Assembly: GCA_030620925.1 (NCBI GenBank)
Contig: JAUXIQ010000168.1
Coordinates: forward strand, 1-5,321
Reading direction: 5' to 3'
DNA from: JAUXIQ01 sp030620925 [NCBI: Nitrospinota bacterium]
GTDB lineage: Bacteria; JAUXIQ01
Length of the DNA stretch: 5,321 nucleotides
Below the pieces are notes generated by a model that was given only the letters and a program-made list of their open reading frames with translations, made no database searches and had not been told where the DNA came from. Below are positions 1-4,832 of this stretch, piece by piece. The translations under genes and the position numbers were made by a program. Each line of letters starts with the position of its first letter. Positions within the stretch are counted from its first letter, which is position 1.

Positions 1-27
1 ATCGGTTGGGGACTTATCCATGGAGCA

Positions 28-42
28 TCCCGCGCCGCGGGA
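28..42. repeat. GC-rich palindrome, copy 1
   Basis: The sequence TCCCGCGCCGCGGGA is a perfect palindrome around a central C. As a hairpin it makes six base pairs with a 3-base loop. It is preceded by CA, so it begins with the same CATCCCG string found at the second palindrome about 75 bases to the right. It may belong to a dispersed palindromic repeat family, but one window cannot show this. Confidence 0.55.
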
Positions 43-103
43 CATGAATTGTCTGTAGAGCTGGGTTAGGCGGGAAAACCGGTTGAATATAAACGGCATC
101 CCG

Positions 104-122
104 ATCCCGCGTTACGCGGGAT
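104..122. repeat. GC-rich palindrome, copy 2
   Basis: The sequence ATCCCGCGTTACGCGGGAT is a perfect palindrome around a central T. It forms eight base pairs with a 3-base TTA loop. The string GCATCCC at 96-102 can also pair with GGGATGC at 118-124, giving an alternative, slipped stem. The element lies about 70 bases beyond the stop of the minus-strand SH3b gene. It could therefore protect or shape the 3' end of that transcript, like REP-type elements, but there is no T-tract typical of an intrinsic terminator. Confidence 0.6.
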
Positions 123-193
123 GCAGCGACCCACCGGCCGGCAGGGGCTGCGCTGAAGGCGGTGGATTTATCGCTCCTGCGGCGGAGGCGCTT

Positions 194-1465
194 TCACGAT
201 GTCTTCTTCTGCGCCTCCTTCTTCTGCATCTCCTCCTTTTTCATTTGTCTCTTGTATTCCAGGATTTTGGGCGAATCTATCTGCACTGACTTGATACCCC
301 ACTGGCCGGGCTTGAGCTTTTCCATCAACGCGCCTTCTTTTTCCAGGGTGAAGGTTATCTGCCCACGCCCTTTCTCAAAGACTCCCATGTAGACGATGGT
401 AGTCGGTTTATCATCTAAGCTTATGGGGATTTCCTCAATCCGGGGGCCTTTCAAAAGGGGCAAAGAGACGTTGACGGCTTCGTAAGTAATTGCAAAAGTA
501 AAATCTTTTAGCTGATAGTGTTTCAAGCTGCCCAGGGCGTTGTAGGCCGTTTCGTTCTGTTTTACGAACCTTTTTAAGGGTAATAGTCGTTGGCCTTCAG
601 GGGACAGGAGGAGGTGGGCCCCCTTGTAGCTCTTCTTATGAATCTGCTTGGTGTAAAGATTTACCTTTTGCTGGATGGTATCCTTATCCTGCATCAAGCT
701 CTGGGTGAACATGTAGAAGCCGCCCATCAAGCCTAACCAGATTACTAAAAATATTATGGAAAGAATCTTCAAAACTGTCGGCCCGGTTCCCTCTCCTTTC
801 TTTTTTACCAGCAGGATGATTACGGGGATTATGGTGAGATATAATCCCAGGGTGAACCAGTTTAACAGGCTTTTGCTCTTAACCTTGGCAACGACCAGGC
901 AGATCAGGCCGAACAGAATACCGATACCCGCCAAAAACATGGGGGCTTTGGCCAGGAGCATGAGGGGTTTGTCCATTTCCGTCGTGGGGATGAACTTGGG
1001 AAAGCCCCCTTTTTCCTTTTTTTCTACCGGCGTTTCTTTCGGCTGCACGGTTTTCGGAGGCGCCGGCGGCGGTTTTCCCTTGGTTTTCACCTCCCGGGCA
1101 GCGACTACCTGTGGTTTTTTCTCAACCTTTTTCTTCGGCTTTTTTACAACAGGTGTCTTTTTGGCTGCCGGGGTTTTCTTAGCTGGTGGTTTGGTTACAA
1201 TAGGCGCCCTCTTCAGCTTAACTTCAGGGCTCAGCTCTACCCAGCCCAACTGTTTGTTGGGCAGGCGAACGGCGAACCATCCGCTGCCTTTAGTCTGTAC
1301 CACATTAAACGTCTTGCCGCCACCCGCAAAGGCTACCGCCTTGGATTCCGCGCCCGGTGCGGCGCGCAGCTTGACGGCCGGCCCTATGGCGCTGATTGAA
1401 TCCCCGAGACACACAACTGGAGTTAAAAAGAGTAATAGGACGAATATTAGAGCTATCTTTTTCAT
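194..1465 (-). CDS. Exported SH3b-domain membrane protein with Lys/Pro linker, three membrane segments and a soluble C-terminal domain
   Basis: I do not recognise this 423-residue protein as a named gene. Residues 1-21 form a signal peptide (MKK, a hydrophobic core, then VVCLG before Asp22). Residue 19 is a Cys, but the preceding PVV is a poor lipobox. Residues 26-85 look like a bacterial SH3 (SH3b) domain, with VKLRAAPG, a GSGWFAVRL strand and LGWVELS at the end. Such domains often bind peptidoglycan. Residues 86-155 are a Lys/Pro-rich, probably disordered linker with a repeated AKKTP. Hydrophobic segments follow at about 171-196, 201-221 and 232-255. Residues 260-400 are a soluble alpha/beta region, with YTKQIHKKSYKGAHLLLSPEG resembling the first helices of NTF2-like folds; this is a weak inference. 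A charged Lys/Glu/Gln tail closes the protein. The ATG has GAAGGG about 8 bases upstream, and a second AAGGA lies too close to be the main site. Topology is uncertain. If the signal peptide is cleaved, three crossings would put the C-terminal domain in the cytoplasm. Confidence 0.85.
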   Translation of the reverse strand: MKKIALIFVLLLFLTPVVCLGDSISAIGPAVKLRAAPGAESKAVAFAGGGKTFNVVQTKGSGWFAVRLPNKQLGWVELSPEVKLKRAPIVTKPPAKKTPAAKKTPVVKKPKKKVEKKPQVVAAREVKTKGKPPPAPPKTVQPKETPVEKKEKGGFPKFIPTTEMDKPLMLLAKAPMFLAGIGILFGLICLVVAKVKSKSLLNWFTLGLYLTIIPVIILLVKKKGEGTGPTVLKILSIIFLVIWLGLMGGFYMFTQSLMQDKDTIQQKVNLYTKQIHKKSYKGAHLLLSPEGQRLLPLKRFVKQNETAYNALGSLKHYQLKDFTFAITYEAVNVSLPLLKGPRIEEIPISLDDKPTTIVYMGVFEKGRGQITFTLEKEGALMEKLKPGQWGIKSVQIDSPKILEYKRQMKKEEMQKKEAQKKTS

Positions 1466-1645
1466 TCCTTTTCCCTTCTTCGCAGAAATCCAGGACTGTA
1501 TAAACCCGTGGAAACGAGTCCTGGTCTATATAACCCTTGATATATTTAAACCCATTCTATATTAAATAGTTACGGCATTTTTTCATGGAAACTTAAGATA
1601 GTTTATATCAGGCGTCGATGCCCTGGCAGATCTGAGGATTTTCGG
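1466..1645. other. AT-rich gap between endonuclease III and SH3b genes, probable promoter region
   Basis: This gap separates two minus-strand genes. The part at 1525-1600 is very AT-rich, with several TATA-like strings on the minus strand (around 1526-1532, 1540-1546 and 1556-1562). It is a plausible promoter zone for the SH3b gene, but I could not find a -35/-10 pair with correct spacing. A bulged stem at 1609-1625 just beyond the endonuclease stop is not followed by a T-run, so no terminator is called. The 180-base distance argues against tight translational coupling of the two genes. Confidence 0.4.
1490..1524. repeat. 8-bp inverted repeat in the leader of the SH3b gene
   Basis: CCAGGACT at 1490-1497 is the exact reverse complement of AGTCCTGG at 1517-1524. 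The 19 bases between them are not self-complementary. The element starts 25 bases upstream of the SH3b start codon, between the AT-rich promoter-like zone and the ribosome-binding site. It could be an operator for a dimeric regulator or a stem in the 5' untranslated RNA. The arm centres are 27 bases apart, which is not a whole number of helical turns, so the RNA-stem reading is at least as likely. Confidence 0.5.
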
Positions 1646-2350
1646 TCAGTCTGCTTCTGGCGACGGAAACCGGTCTCTGGAAGGGCAAATATCCCTCAGC
1701 ACGCACTCACCGCACCTGGGCCTGGCGGGTTTACACACTTCCCGGCCATGTTTTATGACGTTGATGTGGAAGGAGTAGACCTTTTGGGGGGGTACAAGGG
1801 AGTTCATTATCTCGTGGGCTTTGGCGTCGCTGCATTTCTCAGGCAGCAGCCCCAGGCGGGTCGCTATCCGGAAAATGTGTGTATCCACGGGGAAGATCGG
1901 TTTGTTGCAGGAAAAGAGCAGCACACAGGCCACCGTTTTTGGCCCCACGCCGTTGAATGAGCTGAGGAGCTCAACCCCCTCTTCCAGGGTGAGGTCTTTC
2001 AGGAACCCCAGGTCGAGCTTGCCGTAACGATCGTTGATCTGCTTCAATATCTTCTTTATGCGGGCGCTCTTCTGGTTGGCAAGGCCGCCGACTTTTATGG
2101 CCCGGGTTATTTCCTGGACCGGGGCTTTCATGACCTGCTCCCAGGCGGGGAAGCGGGAGCGGAGGGAGGCGTAGGCGCGGTCGCGGTTCTTGTCGTTGGT
2201 GTTCTGCGAAAGTATGGTGAATATTAATTCTTCCAGGGGGTTCTTGTAGGGTTTTGGTGAAGGGACGCCTTTTTCCTTCTCCAGCAGGAGAATGGCTTTT
2301 TTGACAACCGATTCAGGTTTTTGCCTCTTAACTTTTATCTTGTTTCCCAT
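1646..2350 (-). CDS. nth: Endonuclease III-type DNA glycosylase/AP lyase (HhH-GPD, 4Fe-4S)
   Basis: This 234-residue protein is a base-excision repair enzyme. The family removes oxidised pyrimidines from DNA and cleaves the abasic site by beta-elimination. The helix-hairpin-helix lies at about residues 128-146, with GVGPK placing the catalytic Lys at 138. PVDTHIFR places the catalytic Asp at 156, 18 residues later, the same spacing as Lys120 and Asp138 in E. coli Nth. The Fe-S loop is Cys206-x6-Cys213-x2-Cys216-x5-Cys222, the classical pattern. The length is slightly above the 211 residues of E. coli Nth because of a basic N-terminal extension (about residues 1-15) and a short tail after the cluster. 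The region LSQNTNDKNRDRAY (47-60) differs from the LSAQATD of E. coli, so substrate preference may differ. The ATG start is supported by AAAGGAA at 2357-2363, 6-7 bases upstream. It is divergent from the acetyltransferase gene at 2596. The fold is certain; the symbol denotes the family rather than proven orthology. Confidence 0.93.
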   Translation of the reverse strand: MGNKIKVKRQKPESVVKKAILLLEKEKGVPSPKPYKNPLEELIFTILSQNTNDKNRDRAYASLRSRFPAWEQVMKAPVQEITRAIKVGGLANQKSARIKKILKQINDRYGKLDLGFLKDLTLEEGVELLSSFNGVGPKTVACVLLFSCNKPIFPVDTHIFRIATRLGLLPEKCSDAKAHEIMNSLVPPQKVYSFHINVIKHGREVCKPARPRCGECVLRDICPSRDRFPSPEAD

Positions 2351-2370
2351 ACACGGTTCCTTTAATTTAA

Positions 2371-2376
2371 ATTATA
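2371..2376 (-). promoter_or_regulatory. Probable -10 box of the endonuclease III gene
   Basis: Read on the minus strand, this is TATAAT, a perfect sigma-70-type -10 hexamer, 20 bases upstream of the ATG. No good -35 lies 16-18 bases further up; the best candidates there are ATATTC and AATATT. There is no TG extension either. If it is used, the transcript would begin about 13 bases before the start codon, leaving just enough leader for the AAAGGAA ribosome-binding site. Confidence 0.4.
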
Positions 2377-2481
2377 CTATGGTTCAGGCTTTGAATATTT
2401 TATTTCCTGCGGCGGCATATATTTTCCCGGTATGATGGGTTCGGGGACGTTTTCAGGTAAAGTAATGCAGCGGTTTACGAT

Positions 2482-2516
2482 ACTGCAAGCGCAGTCGAAA
2501 AAATCTCTTTAGGCCG
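2482..2516. repeat. Small hairpin within a possible degenerate dispersed repeat
   Basis: ACTGC at 2482-2486 pairs with GCAGT at 2491-2495 around an AAGC loop. An A-run and ATCTCTTTAGG follow. The order 'gcgcagtcga, purines, atctcttta' resembles a family of intergenic repeats of the type CTGAGCGAAGTCGAAGNATCT that I recall from many bacterial genomes. This copy would be degenerate. The resemblance is from memory and is not proven here. Confidence 0.3.
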
Positions 2517-2595
2517 AGGAGTTGCCTTTGTCCCTCCAACCTAATATCCTGAATAAAAAAGTTACGTTAATGGATGTTCAACAGAGGAAAGAGAT

Positions 2596-3162
2596 ATGGA
2601 TATGCTTTCCGATTATCCCCGCATCGTAGTTTTGAATGATGGAACCCGTGCGTCGCTGAGGCCCATGGAGAAGGAAGACGAAAAGAGGCTTCTTGAGTTC
2701 TTCCGGAGCATTCCTGATGATGAACGCTGGTTTCTCAGGGATGACGTGGCTGGCGCCTCCGTCTTGAAAGATTGGGCGGAAAACCTGGACTATTCGCACG
2801 TCCTCCCCATCCTGGCCGAGAGCGAAGGCGAGTTCGTGGCCTGCGCCAGCCTCCACTTCGCCAAGTACGGATGCACGAAGCAAGTAGGTGAGCTGCGCAT
2901 CGTGATCGAACCCCGGTTCAGGCATAAGAAGCTGGGCACCTGGATGCTGCTGGACCTCATTAACGTGGGCGTGAAGGTCGGGCTGGAGAAACTGGTGGCC
3001 GAGCTCTACTCCGAAGTTCACGAAGCGGCCACCAAGGCGGTGAAGAAACTGGATTTTTTCCAGGAGGCGTGCATTCCAGATTTCGCCCGGGGCAGGGAGG
3101 GGACCACCCACGACCTGCTCGTCTTCGTGAAGACCCTCCATCACGAATGGACAGATTATTAA
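2596..3162 (+). CDS. GNAT-family N-acetyltransferase with degenerate acetyl-CoA loop
   Basis: This 188-residue protein has the layout of a GNAT acetyltransferase, which moves the acetyl group of acetyl-CoA to an amine. The opening DGTRASLRPMEKEDEKRL (15-32) is the usual beta1-alpha1 entry. Strands at about 70-88 and 98-105 lead to the acetyl-CoA pyrophosphate loop. There RHKKLG (109-114) stands where the family has Arg/Gln-x-x-Gly-x-Gly/Ala, so the first Gly is Lys. The helix WMLLDLINVGVKVG and the strand KLVAELYSE follow, and AATKAVKKLDFFQEA (144-158) matches the usual C-terminal 'N..A...Y.k.GF' segment. The substrate cannot be told. The start has AGAGGA 7 bases upstream. It is followed after 58 bases by the AcuA-like gene on the same strand, so the two are probably co-transcribed. 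Length is normal for a single-domain GNAT protein. Confidence 0.85.
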   Translation: MDMLSDYPRIVVLNDGTRASLRPMEKEDEKRLLEFFRSIPDDERWFLRDDVAGASVLKDWAENLDYSHVLPILAESEGEFVACASLHFAKYGCTKQVGELRIVIEPRFRHKKLGTWMLLDLINVGVKVGLEKLVAELYSEVHEAATKAVKKLDFFQEACIPDFARGREGTTHDLLVFVKTLHHEWTDY

Positions 3163-3220
3163 TCCTCTGCCTCCCCTGAACGGTCGAGATGGTGGAAAAG
3201 CCGGTGGGGGTGATTTGAAG

Positions 3221-3856
3221 ATGCCTGCTAACGCATATAAACAGGTAGAATACAGGACGCCAAGAGGGCTGATCCGTATAAACGCGGAGAGCAGTTGGGA
3301 GTTCATAAATTCCCTCGATTTCGAGGAGGGGATAGGTGTATTCCCCCATTACCGCTCAATGCTGTGGGATAAAAAGTATATACTCAGGCTCCTGGACGAA
3401 TATAAGGGCCGTATCGTAATCGCCCATACCGAAGATGGAAAGATCGTGGGATATATCGCTTTCAGCCACCCCATACCTCTGGAGGGCTGGCCGACGGAAC
3501 TCATTCCCCTGCTCTATGAAATGGGCTCCATCGAGGTGAGCCGGAACTATAGACGCATGGGTATAGCGAAGAAGTTGCTGGAGGTTTCCATGGCCGACGA
3601 TGCCCTGAACGATTACATCGTCATCCTCTCCGGCTTTTCCTGGCACTGGGACCTCGAAGGCGCCGCCCTTTCCAAGCATGAGTATCGCAAGATGCTCATG
3701 GGGCTCTTCGCATCTGTGGATTTAAGGCACTATTACACCAGCGAACCCAATGTCCTCATGGATGCCGCCAACATGCTCATGGCCAAGGTGGGAAACAGAG
3801 TGAGCAAGGAGGATCACGACCGGTTCCTGGAGACTCTCTTTTCCTTTAAAAGATGA
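3221..3856 (+). CDS. acuA: AcuA-like protein acetyltransferase (GNAT)
   Basis: This protein of 211 residues resembles Bacillus subtilis AcuA (about 210 residues) along its whole length. AcuA acetylates a lysine of acetyl-CoA synthetase and inactivates it; the effect is reversed by the deacetylase AcuC. Matching landmarks are DGKIVGYIAF (72-81), IEVSRNYRRMGIAKKLLEVSM (104-124), DDALNDYIVI (126-135), WHWDLEG (141-147) and EYRKMLM (154-160). The acetyl-CoA loop Arg111-x-x-Gly114-x-Ala116 is intact, unlike in the upstream GNAT gene. The start is ambiguous. A TTG at 3215 lies 4 bases after the GGGGG of GGTGGGGGTGAT (3203-3214), while the ATG at 3221 lies 10 bases after it; I prefer the ATG. No acuB, acuC or acyl-CoA synthetase gene is present in the window, so the target must be encoded elsewhere. 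The family is secure; the exact target is inferred from homology recalled from memory. Confidence 0.85.
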   Translation: MPANAYKQVEYRTPRGLIRINAESSWEFINSLDFEEGIGVFPHYRSMLWDKKYILRLLDEYKGRIVIAHTEDGKIVGYIAFSHPIPLEGWPTELIPLLYEMGSIEVSRNYRRMGIAKKLLEVSMADDALNDYIVILSGFSWHWDLEGAALSKHEYRKMLMGLFASVDLRHYYTSEPNVLMDAANMLMAKVGNRVSKEDHDRFLETLFSFKR

Positions 3857-3948
3857 CTTTTATACACAGGTCATCCTCACTTAACAGCACTTTCTCGAGG
3901 GCGATGAATATGGGTTGTCGGCTTTCATCATCCTCATGTTTTATTCTC

Positions 3949-3977
3949 TTGCTGAGGTAGTGTGAGCGTGTTAAAAT
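3949..3977 (+). promoter_or_regulatory. Sigma-70-type promoter for the enoyl-CoA hydratase/USP operon
   Basis: TTGCTG (3949-3954) and TAAAAT (3972-3977) are separated by exactly 17 bases. The -10 matches consensus at five of six positions and is preceded by TGT, giving an extended -10. The -35 shares only its TTG with consensus. Transcription would begin near 3984, leaving a leader of about 60 bases before the ATG at 4046. Confidence 0.55.
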
Positions 3978-4030
3978 CGGGCGTCGGTTGTTAGGAATGA
4001 ATGGTAAATATAGGATTTATTTTCTATCAG

Positions 4031-4042
4031 GGAAGGAGGAGG
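4031..4042 (+). promoter_or_regulatory. Strong ribosome-binding site that fixes the hydratase start
   Basis: GGAAGGAGGAGG contains a near-perfect Shine-Dalgarno sequence ending 3-8 bases before the ATG at 4046, depending on which GGAGG register pairs. It favours that start over an in-frame ATG at 4001, which would add 15 residues that the enzyme family does not need. Confidence 0.8.
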
Positions 4043-4045
4043 AAA

Positions 4046-4819
4046 ATGGCTTACCAGTACATCAAGTATGAAAAGAAGGACCACCTGGCTTACATTACCA
4101 TCAACAGACCAGACGTAATGAACTCGCTTCACCCCCCGGCTAACCGTGAGCTCTCAGATGCTTTCGACGATTTCAGCAGAGACGACAATTGCTGGATAGG
4201 AATCGTTACCGGGGCCGGGGAAAAGGCTTTCTCAGCCGGAAACGATCTCAAGTACACCGCTGAGCACGGCATGGAAAAGCTTGGCTCCGGGGGTTTCGGG
4301 GGGATCACTTACCGCTTCGATTCCTGGAAGCCGCTCATAGCCGCAGTCAACGGATACGCGCTGGGAGGCGGTTTCGAGATAGCCCTCTCCTGTGATATAA
4401 TAGTGGCTTCGGAAAACGCTCAGTTGGGGCTGCCGGAACCCACGGTCGGTCTGATGGCCGGCGCCGGCGGAGTCCATAGGCTTCCGCGTCAGCTCCCCCT
4501 CAAGATAGCCATGGGCATGATATTGACCGGTAAGCCTCTCAGCGCCCAGAGGGCTTACGAAGTGGGTATAGTGAACGAGGTGGTTAAGCTCGAGGATTTG
4601 ATGGCTACCGCCGAAAAGTGGGCTTCGGATATACTGCGCTGTGCGCCCCTCTCCGTCCGTGCCAGCAAGCAGTGCTCCATGGTGGGGCTGGAAATCGGCC
4701 AGGAGGATGCCCTCATGAGAAGATATCCCGCTGAGGACGAAATGAGGGATTCCGAGGACTACGTAGATGGCCCCAAGGCGTTTGCCGAAAAAAGGACGCC
4801 CCAGTGGAAGGGCAAGTAG
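4046..4819 (+). CDS. Enoyl-CoA hydratase/isomerase (crotonase superfamily)
   Basis: This cytoplasmic enzyme of 257 residues, a normal length, probably hydrates a trans-2-enoyl-CoA to a 3-hydroxyacyl-CoA in fatty-acid or related acyl-CoA breakdown. AFSAGNDLK (61-69) gives the first oxyanion-hole residue, Ala64. NGYALGGGFE (102-111) gives the second, Gly108. Both glutamates used by classical hydratases are present: Glu111 in GGGFE and Glu131 in GLPEP. They are exactly 20 residues apart, as are Glu144 and Glu164 in the rat enzyme. The C-terminus (DGPKAFAEKRTPQWKG) is also typical. A genuine hydratase is therefore more likely than an isomerase or dehalogenase, but the chain length or branching of the substrate cannot be told. 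CaiD-like (crotonobetainyl-CoA) or aromatic-pathway roles remain possible. The start at 4046 is chosen from the strong ribosome-binding site and family length. The gene is followed after 13 bases by a universal stress protein gene. Confidence 0.92.
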   Translation: MAYQYIKYEKKDHLAYITINRPDVMNSLHPPANRELSDAFDDFSRDDNCWIGIVTGAGEKAFSAGNDLKYTAEHGMEKLGSGGFGGITYRFDSWKPLIAAVNGYALGGGFEIALSCDIIVASENAQLGLPEPTVGLMAGAGGVHRLPRQLPLKIAMGMILTGKPLSAQRAYEVGIVNEVVKLEDLMATAEKWASDILRCAPLSVRASKQCSMVGLEIGQEDALMRRYPAEDEMRDSEDYVDGPKAFAEKRTPQWKGK

Positions 4820-4832
4820 CGAGGTGGTGAGT

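Larger units (their letters stand above)
1..193. other. Left-edge intergenic stretch with no supported gene
   Basis: No convincing gene is visible here. A plus-strand frame is open from the window edge and stops at a TAG at 67-69. It could be the last 22 codons of a gene outside the window, but it is too short to assign. If it is real, that gene would converge on the minus-strand SH3b gene that ends at 194. The stretch holds two GC-rich palindromes (28-42 and 104-122) and looser complementary segments at 124-165, for example CCACCG at 131-136 facing CGGTGG at 160-165. These could fold in the 3' untranslated region of the SH3b transcript. No T-run follows any stem on the minus strand, so a classical intrinsic terminator is not supported. 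Confidence 0.5.
2351..2595. other. Divergent intergenic region between nth and the acetyltransferase pair
   Basis: No gene is supported in these 245 bases. On the nth side there are a ribosome-binding site (2357-2363) and a TATAAT. The middle carries a small hairpin and a string that resembles a dispersed intergenic repeat (2482-2516). On the acetyltransferase side, AGAGGA at 2583-2588 lies 7 bases before the ATG at 2596 and is a good ribosome-binding site. TTGCCT at 2522 with TAATAT at 2542 would have a spacer of only 14 bases, so no plus-strand promoter is called with confidence. Confidence 0.5.
3857..4045. other. Intergenic region with promoter for the hydratase operon
   Basis: No gene is seen in these 189 bases. 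GATGAC at 3852-3857, overlapping the end of the AcuA-like gene, is complementary to GTCATC at 3870-3875. GATGAA at 3903-3908 is complementary to TTCATC at 3924-3929, with a T-rich stretch after it (3939-3950). Either might be a weak terminator, but both stems are short and AT-rich. CATCCTCA occurs twice, at 3872-3879 and 3929-3936. A separate, well-spaced promoter sits at 3949-3977. Confidence 0.5.

Noticed and set aside
1-69. Tail of a plus-strand gene entering from the left edge
   Set aside because: Only 22 codons are open and no family motif is visible. Another frame also stays open for 18 codons, so chance explains it.
1127-1184. Possible tandem DNA repeat in the SH3b linker
   Set aside because: The repetition (AKKTP, KKP) is at the peptide level and reflects low-complexity Lys/Pro content. 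The DNA units are too short and diverged to call a repeat array.
756-1565. Plus-strand open frame of 269 codons opposite the SH3b gene
   Set aside because: It is the complement of a convincing gene with a signal peptide and SH3b domain. Its Phe/Thr/Gly-rich product simply mirrors the Lys/Pro codons of the linker, and it has no recognisable domain.
1609-1625. Stem-loop after the endonuclease gene as an intrinsic terminator
   Set aside because: The stem is bulged and no run of T follows it on the minus strand.
2578-3306. Minus-strand open frame of 242 codons opposite the first acetyltransferase
   Set aside because: It lies antisense to a clear GNAT gene with a good ribosome-binding site and crosses the gap between two genes. 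Its product has no recognisable motifs.
4001-4045. N-terminal extension of the hydratase from an upstream in-frame ATG
   Set aside because: The strong ribosome-binding site at 4031-4042 lies inside this extension and points to 4046, and the family starts at about that position.
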